DNA of 64,000 nucleotides from Mactra quadrangularis (GCA_025267735.1 CM046298.1:39147917-39211916); one strand, 5' to 3'; shown: positions 1 to 12,983, counted from the first letter of the stretch. The notes: generated by a model not told the origin, from the sequence alone. Translations and numbers: made by a program.

Positions 1-2971
1 TTGGTTAGGTTTTTTTTTATCTGAGGATCGAATCACCTTAAAGAAAATGAAATTTGGATTTGTGTTGATTTTATAGTACTAGTAAGTCTTTCTATTAAAA
101 TATCTATACTATGATATTACGACATATTTGTTCGACGACGACCGTCACCATCCTCAAGTAGTGTTATATCGGTATGATGCAACGTAATATTAAAACCCAT
201 GTTTTATCCATAATGACTTCTTTAACGTTAGTCACTATACGTAATGTCATTAGTCATTTTATAGCCAACTTAATATGCCTACGGGACAAACATATGAACA
301 GAACATATCTGTATAACAAATTACAGTTTTGATGTATTTCTTATCCAAATATTTACGCCTGTGATATAGTATAAACAAATAACCCACGACAAAAAATTTG
401 CTTATAAACAGCTTCAATGAGTTTATAATTACATCTAGGTCAAGACGACCATTTAATTAATACATTTGTTAATTTCCTTAAAGAAAAAAGAATACATAAG
501 GTTATGACCTGACATTAAATGTATATTCATTTTATCTCAGTATTATTTAATAATCAGTCAAAACAATTAAACCAGATGGTTTGTGTTGGCACGCCTTCAT
601 GTGTAACATGCGATGACAAGTTGGGTACGATTCAAGCCACAGGAGATTCTAATTAAGTTGGTTTAATACTGACTACAGACTAACCTGTTGAATCCGAACA
701 CCCTGAAGTCAAAACCCACCAAACACGTTTGAATTTCCATCGTCTAATTCCGTTACCAGGGTTTAAGTATACAAACCATATCGAGTTCAGATTAGATCTC
801 AGGATTGCACTGGTGTTTTGGAATTATGGAAGTCCATACCGTATGGACCAGTGCAATCCTGAGAAGCACTATTCAGAGTCTGCAAATGAATGAAGTACAT
901 GTACATCATAGCGTTTTATATGTACATGTTAGGAAACATGTTTCAAGTAGTGACACAAGTACGGAACTGTTCAGTTTTAATATACACTTAGCTTTGTAGC
1001 AGAAAATTGACAATTTGTCTATTTAGTGGGTGATGTAATGTTTAGTTTTCTAAGGTCAAATTGCATTGAAAAAATACGGTATTTCTGTAAACCCGTTCGG
1101 AATTCAGACGTTAGAGGTTCCGAGATCCAGAGGATTCATTTATATTGAAACAGAACAGAACAGAAATTTATTCAGAAAAATACAAAGTACACTTTCATAA
1201 TTACAATAATTAAAGCATAATAACATCCACAGAGAAGGTAAACTTTTGAGGCAACAAAAAGCGTTTGTATTCAAAGACTTCCGGATTGGAATTCTATGAG
1301 TTTGGATTTCTTAGGGCCCAGATCTTTGAAATTGTTCGTGTTTGGGTTGCTCAGAGTCCTGATTTTTCGACTCGGAATTTAGAGCACGGTTTTCTAAAGT
1401 TACACTGTATTGTACCTCTGCAGTCACAGGCTAAAACAATTACTAACGTTATGCTAATTTTAATGTTTTTCTACATAAATCAAAGGTTTTCACTATCATT
1501 TTATGGTCAAATAAACATTAACCTTCCTCCTCTGAGATGGTAATTATTGTCGAGTTTAGTGCACAAATAATTTGTTTTAACTAAATAAAAGCACTTCCTA
1601 TAAAAATTATGAAATTCAGTAATGTTTCTTTTTATGTTCAAATGTACAGGACTTTATATATACGTCCGCGATATCTAGCTTTATTTGTATTTTTTCGAGC
1701 AACTATTTTATATCTAAAATGACACATGAGGCAATGGAGAACCCAATTCCCATAAACAAAAATCCTACAGACCGCTCTCATATCGAATAACATTACCCAA
1801 AGTTACATTATTTTAAGTAACAAAGATCCATTGTTTAACGAGAACTGCATGAAAGTATTGGCGAGAAAAGTTCAAATTCATAAAGTACAAAAATCCTTGC
1901 GTCTTTGAACAGAATAGAACAATACTTTATTTTCTCAAATTACAATGTAATACATGAGAACAAATCTTTATCAATTACATCAAGCACTTGTTTCAAAATG
2001 CCTGTACCAGTAACCCAAGAAATACCGCGATTTTAGAGGTCTACAGGTTCAATTAACGAACCAAAATTGTTTCCTTGTCGTACACTTTTTTATATTTATT
2101 ATGTCATATTTTCATTTTATAAATCACAAATTTCTAATAGTGTCAGTTACAGACATGAGTAGTGAATATACATGACGTATTCCCTAATTATACATGTCAC
2201 TCAAATAATCCTCTGTGTCATTTTTCCTGGTTGGTAGAATTAAAACGTGTTTCACGGTTCTTGAGACATGACTTTTTATGTATGTTCGCCGAGCATTTGG
2301 ACATGTACGTAATGTATGTAGGGTCATTTCATCTCGAATCATCCAAAATTTGGAACTTTTCCCCAGGGTCACCCTCTCAGATGTTCCTGAAACTTAAACT
2401 TTAAGTTTGAACGTGTATTTTGTATTTGTGCACCCAATTTATTGATAAAAATGAAATATTTAGTCAGTATCTTCAGTACGGGGGAGCTTATAGGTCTGGG
2501 CTTGATACCACAAATCTCGTCAAAATGAAACCACTCTGCAAGTTAGCTCATGTCAACATGTGGTAAGGATACCTGACTGCTAATCCAAAAAGTGCTGGTC
2601 AATTTCCGGTAGGAACCTACCTGCTTTTATTGAATTGGGTCATGGTATATTTTCTACGGCCATTCACCAACAAAGCTCTGTATCAGGGAATTTGGTTAAT
2701 AACTTAATATTATACCTACACATGATCTATTCATTGATCTACAGTTTCTTTGTTACAAACAAAGGTGTAATTTTACCAGGTTAAATGCAGCACTTGACAA
2801 CATCAATGTTACATTGTATTGTAATTCGTGTAACCACATGTTATGGGTGTGCTGACTTATCTGTCAATATTTTAAATTAATAACGATAAATATAAACAAT
2901 AAAAATAAAGAATACACCACAATGTTAATGGGGACTTTGTTGTAGAATACTATTAAAGTATTGTCTTATAG
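1..2971. other. Non-coding AT-rich sequence with retroposon-tail fragments
   Basis: No exon could be supported. Two places (about 1147-1240 and 1905-1975) read on the minus strand as an AATAAA-type end followed by TTCTG-like repeats, as seen at the 3' tails of degenerate retroposons. The only other structure is the hairpin at 798-863. Confidence 0.4.
798..863. repeat. Perfect 17-bp inverted repeat (hairpin, 32-nt loop)
   Basis: CTCAGGATTGCACTGGT at 798-814 is exactly the reverse complement of 847-863. The arms are perfect while the loop is not paired, so the element is either young or maintained. It is not followed by a T tract. Confidence 0.85.
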
Positions 2972-3060
2972 TACAATTCGCGGGCTTAACGCAAAAGGAT
3001 CGCAACTCACACTTTTTTAAATTGAGTTACAACTGTTTTGCTCAAACCCCGCGAATTGTA
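2972..3060. repeat. 89-bp palindromic mini fold-back element
   Basis: TACAATTCGCGGG at 2972 pairs with CCCGCGAATTGTA ending 3060. Pairing continues inward with mismatches to form a stem of about 40 bp (GCAAAAGG...GCAACTCA against TGAGTTACAACTGTTTTGC). Confidence 0.75.
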
Positions 3061-3569
3061 TACGAGTTTCTATCATTATTTTATACTTACATGTCTAAAT
3101 TAAGGATTTGTGGGTAACCACAAGGAGGCAACCCTTAAATTATCCCTTCATCGGAAACAACAATGTCAATTTGTACTATTATTAAAACAACTGACTCATT
3201 TCATCTTCAGACAATTTTTACATTGTTGTGGTTTAAATCGCATTAAATATTCATGTATTACTGTCAAAATTAATGTCAGCTAACATGTCGATCGTTTTGT
3301 TGAAATCCCTCCAGTGAACATGTTCTTGATTGCAACATAACAAAACAGAACATATACTCTGTTATTTCACTTAAGGTACTTGGCCCATGTAACAAGTATA
3401 GGGAGTCCATCATTGTTGTTTTAGAGTACGAGCGAGCAACAAAGATATTTTGAAACCGATTTCCGCATTTTTGGCAAGTACCGACATTATGAAAAAATAC
3501 ACTATCAAAGGCAAAGGAATTACTATTTTTTAATTACCTTCTGACTTATACTTGGTATCCATACAGAGG

Positions 3570-4030
3570 GACAATATCCCAATCTCCTTAAACAGCGGTT
3601 TCTATAGACCGCTTTCATATAGGATCACTTTTCATCGCCCAGGGGGTCATGTCGGGATGACCTTTGTGTCGACCAATCAATGCAAATATTTCATCTAGAC
3701 GAAACACAAGTAATAATATCTTGATTTCGTAATTCAGATAGCTAATGTTGACATAATGGTCAAAATAGCTATTTTGGCTAGCCAAAATAAACTAATGTAA
3801 TAATTATGTCTTTAACATAGGCGACCGGAACGGTTCTGAGTCAAAAACAAGTTATGTATACGTACATATAGAATTTTATAGTCGGAACCGTGCTAGTCGC
3901 CTATGGACATAGTATATGGTTCGTAATTATGATTCCAATCTCCGTTAACAGAGATCCTGTTCTACTCGCGTTGTCGTAAATTAGCGAGTATGCGAGCGGT
4001 AAAATTTTAGATCGGGTTTTAATCAGATTG
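3570..4030 (-). repeat. Dispersed repeat, interrupted by the fold-back at 3816
   Basis: Pieces such as TTTGTGTCGACCAATCAATG and TTTAGATCGGGTTTTAA recur in reverse orientation at 35573-35900 and, more diverged, at 36300-36540. No coding sequence was seen. The family is not recognised. Confidence 0.5.
3816..3905. repeat. 90-bp fold-back element, copy 1
   Basis: CATAGGCGACCGGAACGGTT at the left pairs with the right end (GGAACCGTGCTAGTCGCCTATG region). A related shorter copy lies at 6667-6725. It sits inside an older dispersed repeat (about 3570-4030). Confidence 0.7.
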
Positions 4031-6666
4031 CTATGATTCATAGCTATGTTTTGGAACCAAATGTATGTGCTGAATTTCGGGTATCTTGAACACTGCATAT
4101 AGCTTAGATATGAATTAACAATTAAGTACCGTGTACTTATATGAATCCCAGTAATCTGTACTTCGTTTGTAACCAACGTTGGTCATCTTTTAATTGACTT
4201 TTTCTGTTGTAGATTTTTACTGGCAGGAATAACGACTCTAAACAAAGAGTTGAGGAGAAAAGCTCGGGAATGTTTCATACTTTCATTGCGAACGATAGAG
4301 AATTGCATAATCTTGAGTATACTTTAATGTAAAAAAATTAACAAAACCATTTGCCTTCGAGTTATAGTGACATGCACTTTTATATTTTACTATTATAGCG
4401 TGGTTTTATAATAAAAAAACTTACTCAGTAACAAATTTATTTAATAAAGTTGTTTATCAAACAAAACAAATGTATGCAAATTTTTGAAATCATAAACTCA
4501 TGACAAATGACAGAAAAGAATATATGTGACAGGTATTGTAAAAATGTATATGTTTTAACCAGCATTCACATTTTAGTCAAGATGACGATACCTCAATGGC
4601 TGTTGGTACATTCCTACTTTGTTGTCCATCATGAAGGAAATACGTTACATAGTTACTTCTAAAATACAGTGAAGGTCCAACAATAAGACAACTTGATATT
4701 CTCCCTGAAAGTGATCGTAATGTCGAGAGTCGTTTTTATATGGACGGTCAACTCAGGTAAATCAATTAATTCGTAAGACCGGCATTCCATACTCATAGTT
4801 TCTCGAACGTAGTCTGTGTGCTTGTACGTGTCCGCATCCGCTAATTTTATTTTCGTGGAGTGCTATTCCATAATTCCGTCATTATATGCGTACATAAACG
4901 CTTGAAGCTCGTTAAAAGTTCTTTTGCAGTTGTTAGAGGATTATAAATGTTGGTTGTTTTGAGGGACCAGTCGTTAGGTCGAGTTTACTGTGACACCACT
5001 TAATTAAATGAATATTATATTATGATGCCGGTTATTAACCTCAATATAATTCATGTACATTTAATTAAAACTATCAAAGGGTTGATATGGCTTCACGTTT
5101 TTGTCATTTTATAATGCATGTAAGCCATTTGTGTTTTTTTGTTGTTTTGTTTTTTTACTATTATGTTAATACGAGTATCTTTACTGTTTGTCGTGTTTTT
5201 TAACTAGATCTAAACGTCAATTTTAAAACAGTGAGTTACGACAAAAAGCTTCAAGCGTACATGTTGAAAAGAGCAGATTTTTCTGCATACGGGATTGCAC
5301 TAGACTGTCAGTAAACAATTGATAATCGTTCAGCTAACGTCTTTAGCGGCTGTCAATTCAATGGTCGTCGATGCGTTGGCGAAACCTACATGTCTTCGCA
5401 GAATTTGGACGAACAATTTTAAACTTTCTGTTTATATGTACATGTTACCTTGTACCTCGAATGTTGACGTAATCAGTCGATGTGACCCGAACGTTCAACA
5501 CAATGCGATCGTAACTATTCGACAATTTCCGTCATCTGAAAGCTTATAAGCTTATTAAGTGTTTTCATTGGACTTAACCGCTCAAGCTAAGAAGGACGGA
5601 ATATTACGTACATGATACTTTGGTTTAGTAACCTAGTGATACAGTTACGTGATGAAAGTCTATAAAACTGTCAGTGTTTGATTGACAATAGACTGTACGA
5701 TATTTAAATGCCATCTGTTGTCTGAAACTGTATACTTTATAGGTTCCGGATCTTATGTACATGTAATATATGGTGCTTCATGTCTAAGCTCAACATTTTA
5801 GTCAGATCGCGGTGGTCACGTTCCCTGGATAGTCCCAGAACGCTGGATTCTTGCTTTTAAGCTTTTAATAAGCACGTATCCTCACTGTGGCTGACAACTT
5901 ATCTACAAGTGAGAAATGGCCGTAGAATATATTTTGCGGCTTAAATCAGAGGGAGTGTGTAATTCCCTGCCTGAAATTGAACTCATGATAAAAAAAGTTC
6001 GCAGTTGTTTGTAAAAACTAGTATCAAAGCAAAGGCACGAAAAATGAAGTTTCGTACCTATAATTTTTACTAAATCTCACATTCATGGCACATAGAACAT
6101 GACACTATACATGTATATGGTAATGAAAGTTGTAAACATTCTTTAACCAAACACTTTCCACAAAACCTTCAATACAAAAAATCTGTATTTTCAACGCAAA
6201 ACCAATTGGTTTAAAATGGTTGGGGATCCAAAATAAATGGTTTTTGCTTATATCAATTTCACATAATTTTGTTGTTTTCGCTGCTTTGTAAACATTTCTT
6301 GCGAAGAATTTTAGAAACTTTCTTTGTGGAATATTGCTGAATGGTTCATAGCGTTTCATGTTTTTCACTTGACCAAATACTTGAATTTAACACCGAACAT
6401 TCAAAATAAAAGATAAATGAGCCTTTACAAAAACCTTTCATTATACGAAGGCGTGACAGAAAGGGTCTTCAGTTAAAAAGACAGGCGGCGACTTCTAACA
6501 ACATTCTCCTCATTTTAGACATAACAATGGGATAATTATATCACCGACAATAAGTCTGGTTAGCAGTTAACATCGGACTTAAAAAATCTGGAAAATGTCT
6601 CATAATTCTACTTGTAATATCATTTTGGCGAGTTTTGTAAAACCGGATTTTAGAGTTCTTAGCATT

Positions 6667-6725
6667 GGCGACCAGCACGGTTCCGATTAAAAACAATATA
6701 ATTTTGACTCAGAACCGTGCCAGTT
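6667..6725. repeat. Fold-back element, copy 2 of the GGCGACC family
   Basis: GGCGACCAGCACGGTTC at the left pairs with GAACCGTGCCAGT at the right around an AT-rich loop. It is a shorter relative of the element at 3816-3905. Confidence 0.6.
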
Positions 6726-9700
6726 ATTTATACTGACCGTACAGACCTAAATACTGGACGTACATTACACCATACTTAGTTCATCAAATTATGTTGTAAT
6801 ACAATGTAATGTTACATACATTTATAATTTATTCATTAACATTTCGTATAAATCTGTGCGTACATTAGATAAGCTATTCCAAGTATACATACCGCAGGTC
6901 ATATTTGACAGGGTTAATATCTATTTTATTTAAATTTGCCTTGTAAATATAACAAAATTATTAATTTGCGAGATAAATTAAGTGAGTTTTATATCAGCAT
7001 CCAAAGGCATTGTCACAAAGGAAGCGTGAATTTATCGTAGTCCACTGGCTGTTGAATGTCTTACGGTGAACTAATTATATCTTAGACGTTAATTAATATC
7101 TAGATAGGTCACGATGCCATACTTTAATGCTTTCATCTGTCACATTATTGGCCAATAGATGAAAAGCGTTCTGGTTGAAGGCGTAATGTGGCAATTGAAA
7201 CTTAAAATTGAACCAAATTGCTAGAACTAATTTAGAGTCAGAAAGCTTCGTGTGGTGTGAAGTTGCAGACCAGATTTTTACGTTGCTGAGTTGGTCCCCA
7301 AGGATAGCAACATAACACCTTGTTTTAGTAACCTAAATTGGATTTATAACCAACAAAGGTAAAACATGCAAACCTAGTTATATGGATTAATCAAACATAC
7401 ATTTAAATTTTGGATTATCACAAAAGTTTTTTTTTTGTATATCAATAAGTGTTAGTAAATTGGATTTAATTGTTTTACAATTGTATTTATGGATTAGATG
7501 CACACGGTGTAAATATCGGCATTTTAAGATGCGTTTTAATTTGGGCGGGGTCTATATTTGGCGATGGCCACGGCCAATATAAACGGTCCTACTTTAATAG
7601 CACCAAAATAATAGTAAAATGTTAAATATGATTCCGACAGTTTTTTTAAATTAAAGAACGAAAGGTATTTTTATGCTTGTTAATGAATTACGTGCATTGT
7701 GCTGTGTTTTATCGTAGAACGAAATATAAAGGCGCAAAGATGAAAAAGGGGATGAAAATTATGAGCGATAACAATAACTGGTTTAAAAAGCGCATAAGAT
7801 CTGTAAAGTTTATATTTAATACATAGCCAAGTTATCTTGACTGAACATTGGAAAAAATATTTTTCATCGGTAGCCCATATTTCATTGTAGAATAATGCAC
7901 TATGTAATTAGTTCTTGTATTTTGCGTACGCATATACTGTTAAAATGCAATTTAAGCAGACATGGTGTCTAAGCTATTTTTTAATTTTGTTTCTTTGCAA
8001 TGTTCTGGCCATTTCGTAGACGATACTCAAATCGGCAGTATAACATAGATTTAGATTGAATTAAACGTAATACGGACTTTGGTTAACTAGCGCTTTATAT
8101 AAACCTTCGGCTTATAACATAGCGCAATTCTATGTTATAGGCCAGTCTCAAATAGAATTGTCCGTTCTTTATTATGTACCATTTCTCATACCTGCAAAAA
8201 TGCACATGTAGCAAGTAGATAATTATATTTTCAACTTCCCGCGAATAACAGAGATGCTATGGAGTACGATCCTACACGCTTTAGGTATTCATTATTATAT
8301 ATTATAATTATTATCATATATCATATTTGTCACCAGCACTTTTATATTAAAAATATGTTCAAAAACGCTAAGACATGGATATTTTTCTACACGTATAAAA
8401 TACAGACACTGAGTAATGTACAAATAGTCGCTACTGCCATATAAAAACAAGTTCAAATGTCATAACAGTCCATGCAGAATGCCAAGTTCCGCCCAACAGA
8501 AAAATTGTTATTTTGGTCACTCGGGTTCTAAGGATTCGAATTTCATGTGAATGTCCGAAAAATGCATTTGATTGTTTTTGAAATTTTACATACAATATTT
8601 TAATAAGTTTATCCAAACTCTATCATAGTTGGTGCCAGCTATGAATACATTATGTGTGATAGACCTTCATGGATCGGTTGCTCAAGCTGAGTTAGGTCTT
8701 AAGTGAGATTTTCAAGTTTTAAGTTCAATTTAAACTATTTGCCAGTTTTTTCTTTTGGTAATACAACCGATATATATTTAACTGTATAAACTCAGGCTTC
8801 GGGGCCGCGCTGACCGCCTGTGAACTTAGACATTGTCTTTTTATCGTGCACATTTCTCGCCGAAAACAAAATAAATAAAACATTGCAATTTTTTAAGTTT
8901 TTGTTTTGTTTTGGATTTTGTCACATTTATTAATTATTAATTTAGTTAATGCATTAAACTGGGACATGACATTTGCATGTTAGATTGCAATTAACATAAT
9001 TAAAATCTTGATTATTGAAACTATTATAATAAGCTAAACTGAATATTTAAATCATTTCTGACAAACGGTCACGTGTCTGTTTGAAGTGGCTTTGTGTGAT
9101 AACATTTGAAGGACAGTTAGTGTGTACGTTTTACTTTTTTGCACATTAAGGGGGTTAAAGTTGGATCTTAAATTGTATTTGTGTCGCACATTTTTGATGT
9201 AATTATATTTAAGATACCTAAATATGAAGCTTTTAGTAGCAATTATGCAACAAAATCTGTTTTATTTTAAAGCTCTCTTTAGTAAATGGAAGTATTTATA
9301 TATACTTGCAAAATGTAAATTTTTAGTTTTGACGGCGTTCGTTTAATGTTAACCGGTGCTTGAATAATTTGTGAACGTTCGCATAAAGCCTAATTTAAAT
9401 ACTCTTTTGAATGCAGATTTTATTCTTTCGTGTATATATGCTGTTATCATATTCAAATTGAATGTTGTTTTTTTTTCATGTATGTATGTAACACATGCAG
9501 TGATCTTAATAATTACTTTTTACCAGCCATTTACTCAACTGTGTATCATTTTCCAGTGGATATATGTAAGACGATGCTGAGCACTATTTTTTATTGTAGC
9601 AACTACAAAAAGTACTACAGAGCAGAATTGTTTCAAATTCTTACACACATTCTGCTTTCTGATCCGTTGACAGTTTTCGCGAACTTTGATCCAATTTTCA

Positions 9701-9861
9701 ACTATTAATTTTTGTGCCTTAGTATTTTATGATACGAGTTTATTAAGAAAGGATCGAATTACATTCTGTCACAATTTCAAATTAATACTTCTTAAAACAA
9801 CAAGGTTATCACAGAAATTGTCCATAAACATCCGATTATAGAAATGAGATGACTTTAATTA
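6726..9861. other. Non-coding AT-rich sequence, nothing recognised
   Basis: No exon, RNA gene or transposon with clear ends was seen here. Short open frames at 8259-8444 and 9371-9708 are low-complexity by-products of high AT content. Confidence 0.4.
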
Positions 9862-10215
9862 TAGGAGCAGTGTTTCAGTCGTAGGACATCGAGGGATCGA
9901 GAGGTCCCGAGCTGGAAACCCCACTATAGTGACACTGCTTATTTCCTTGAGCAAGACAATTAACCTACACTACAGTCTTTCCACTCCACACAGGGTTAAA
10001 TGAATATTGTCACCTGCCGGTGAATATTCATGAATATAATAATACATGTAATAATATTTATTTGGCATAGTGTACACATAGCATAATTACATTAACATAT
10101 ACCACAGCATGTTGTAATTAACCATGACAAGCACACCTACACCAGGGATAGCACAAAAAAGGGCAAGCCCTTATTTCCATTGTGGTCCCTAATATGGAAG
10201 CAGACTTTAAACAAC
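9862..10215 (+). mobile_element. Degenerate tRNA-type SINE (TGAGCAAG family) plus retroposon fragment
   Basis: TTCCTTGAGCAAGACAATTAAC after a degenerate tRNA-like head is the same body found on the minus strand at about 46430-46620, 53860-53995 and 61560-61682. The adjoining part, about 10050-10215 (TATTTGGCATAGTG..., then GACAAGCACACCTACACCAG), recurs at 46315-46400 and 47037-47100, where another element splits it. Confidence 0.5.
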
Positions 10216-10268
10216 ACTTTCACTTTTTTATTATATTAAGCGCTTTGTGTTTTTTCAGGACAGGAATC

Positions 10269-12717
10269 ATGGCTCACATCGTACTTACTCTGATCCTCAT
10301 AAGCTGCATCAGTCACTATACAGAGGCATTTGGTATGAAAATGGTAGGACCTATGTTACCAATGAAGACACATTTCATGGGTCCTCCATTACATCACCCC
10401 CATATGATGCATGGACCACCACCTGGACCAATGTTTGGTCCCATGATAAGGCCAAGTCCAAGCCCTATGATGAGTCCTAGACCAATGAGAAAGTTTCCAC
10501 CTCCAATGAAACTTATGCCACGCCCAAACCGTCCTGGTAGAAGGCCTTCTCCTCCACGTAGAATGGTTGCATCACCACCAATGTCCAGAATCATGCCTGC
10601 TCCAATGCCACGGCGAAGAGAAATGAAAAGACCAAGAAGAATTATTATAGTAAGACGTATGAATAAACAGCGACCATCTTTTGATAATAGGTTTGAAAGA
10701 CCACAAAGACCTATGCCACGAAAAGGCCCTTTTGAAGGATCAAGTGGATTCAACGGAGATAATAACAACAACGATATGTTTGGTGCGGAAATGAGACAAA
10801 TTGAACAAGAATTCAATCAGGTTGTGTCTGGCGGCATGCCATCTGGAGGTATGGGGCCTGGTGGTATGGGACCTGGCGGAATGGGACCTGGCGGTATGGA
10901 TGGTGGTTTTGGTGGTATGGGATCTGGCGGAATGGGCCCTGGCGGTATGGATGGTGGTTTTGGTGGTATGGGATCAGGCGGTATGGGATCAGGCGGTATG
11001 GGACCTGGCGGAATGGGACCTGGCGGTATGGATGGTGGTTTTGGTGGTATGGGATCTGGCGGAATGGGATCAGGCGGTATGGGATCTGGCGGAATGGGAT
11101 CTGGCGGCATGGATGGTAATTTTGGTGGAATGGCATCTGGCGGTATGGCATCTGGCAGCATGGGATCTGGCGGTATGGGTGGTAGTTTTGGTGATGTAAG
11201 CTTCAATCCAGATACTATGTCTGATGCTTTCAATCCTGTAAACTGGAATAACGTCGATCAAACAGTTCAAGCAAGGCCGGGTGATGCAGCGTATGGAAAC
11301 GGTCGATTTCCCTTTTCGGATAATTTCGGCGTTGATGGTGGGTCGTCAAGCAACAACGATAATAATAATAATAATGACAATAGCCAAAGGTCTAGATGGC
11401 AAGAACCGAGTCTAAGAGAGGCGCATGATTCAGGAAGCCGCGTACAATCCCGAAAGTCTTTTAAAAGACCGAACTTTCGTGTTTCCAGTGGAAGTAGTAA
11501 AGGTAGTCTATCTGGTAAAACCCTTGACTTTACAGGATCTCAAGTTATAAGTTCCAGTAAAAGTTTCGGTACAGATGCCCTTAGCGCCAACACTCTTGAT
11601 AAAAGTGGTAAAAAGGTTTCAAGTAAACAAGTTCAAATGAAGAAAGATAACCTTAACATGAATAAGGAAGAGGTTCGAGTAACAGAAGTTAAAACTCCAT
11701 CTAAAGGTAAATCTAAATCAAAACTTGGAAAGAAACCTTTATCATCAGCAAGTGGATTGGCTGGATCGTTAATTGATTTTACAGGCCTTAATAATGAAGA
11801 AGGAGATACTAATATCAAAATTGAAACAACGATAATTGATAAATCAGCAGCGCCGGTTGCACCTGCTGTTCCTATTGTTGCGCCTCCAGTAGAATCGGCT
11901 CCTGTTAAGCACACACACGAAGTAGCCGTGGCTAAAGATCCTCTAACACAAGGAGCACAAGCAAGCGTTGTGGCTGATATTGCATCGGGTGTAGCAGGGG
12001 CAGCTGGTGTAGGAGACATTGTAATCTTAGATAACTCTGGTCCTCCAGGTTCTGGCGCTACGGACAGTCATGGGCCAATAGATCTCTCAGGTCTGGCCGG
12101 TGGCACTGCAGGAGATATTGGACCGTATGACGTGGTGACATTACAAGAAGGAGAGTTTGCTGCTTTACAATCGGCACTTCAATCTGGCCAATCAGTGAAT
12201 GCTGATTTAATAAAATCTATCATTGGAGGCGGGGCATCAGGGGCGTCAATACAAGCCGTACCCGCGGCCGTTCCTCATGATATTACAGGCGGGGGAGGTT
12301 CTATTTCAGACCTTGGAATCACCGATGGTGGGGCTCCTCAGATCTTTATCTTAGATGGTCAACAAGCACAACAAATTGTCGGAGCACCTGATTTCACGGG
12401 AATGGAGGGTTTAGGAGGAGGTCATCAGATGGACGTTTCTGCTGCACTAGGAGGAGGCGGCCATGCGGACCAAATGGGTCATTCAAATATCCAATTACCT
12501 CACATGGATCACGGAGGTCATCAAGGTCATCAAGTTGTAGGCCTTGTTGGTGAACCAGTAGGGTCCATCACAGTTGGCTCTAAAAGTGACATTGTAGGAT
12601 TATTTAGTATGCCAAATGATCATCATTTACCTAATCTACCGGCCAGTGTAACTAACATACCAAAATCAATAGGCGCTAGAATGGGTCCTCCGGGAAGAGG
12701 TCATGGAGCACCTCATT
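10269..12717 (+). CDS. Secreted Met/Gly/Pro-rich matrix protein with abductin-like GGFGGM repeats (main coding exon)
   Basis: A single exon codes for about 816 residues. The start ATG at 10269 follows a polypyrimidine-AG acceptor (AG at 10257-10258) and opens with a clear signal peptide (MAHIVLTLILIS..., cleavage probably after TEA near residue 21). Upstream in-frame codons lie in the intron. Segments in order: residues about 22-160 are rich in Met, Pro and Arg and strongly basic (RRREMKRPRR); about 187-309 hold 21 GGM units in GPGGM/GSGGM pentapeptides broken by MDGGFGG; about 310-400 are Asn/Ser-rich; about 400-500 are Ser/Lys-rich; 500-816 are Ala/Gly/Asp/His-rich. DFTG-like motifs occur at about 420, 503, 605 (DLSG) and 708. 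The mature part has no cysteine and should be disordered. GGFGGM(G) is the repeat known from scallop abductin, the hinge-ligament elastomer; Met-rich shell-matrix proteins are the other comparison. An extracellular structural role (ligament, shell or byssus) is inferred. The exon ends at a GTACGT donor (12718). Confidence 0.72.
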
Positions 12718-12807
12718 GTACGTATACATATTTGTTATTTTTCATTTTAGTTTTTTTTGTTAGTACGTTTCAATACGCCATATATACAATATATGTATAC
12801 ATATATA

Positions 12808-12983
12808 CAGTACAACCTCTCTCGAGCAACACCCACTGGGAGAGACTAAAGTATGTTGCTGTTCAGAGGATGTTGCTCAGCAGAGGTTAAATTCAGTTAA
12901 AATTTTGCCTAAGGGAAATGTCAAAAGATGTTGTTGAGAAGAGGATTTGCTCATTAGAGGACTGCTCTGCAGAGGTTATACTG
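12808..12983. mobile_element. Small terminal-inverted-repeat element (CAGTACAACCTCT family), copy 1
   Basis: It begins CAGTACAACCTCT and ends AGAGGTTATACTG, with internal GAGCAACA/TGTTGCTC sub-repeats. A related copy at 61861-62045 is flanked by TA on both sides, which suggests a Tc1/mariner-type non-autonomous element. It overlaps the unspliced extension of the matrix-protein frame, so that extension is intron. Confidence 0.65.

Noticed and set aside
10394..11270. Several open frames in other frames and on the minus strand across the matrix-protein exon (PPDPIPP-type and HQNHHPYRQ-type repeats)
   Set aside because: They are shadows of the 15-bp coding repeat, which is open in all frames.
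12718..12890. Open frame continuing past the matrix-protein exon with a hydrophobic, membrane-like tail
   Set aside because: It follows a GTACGT donor, and its last part (from 12808) is read from a terminal-inverted-repeat element also present at 61861, so it is most likely intron.
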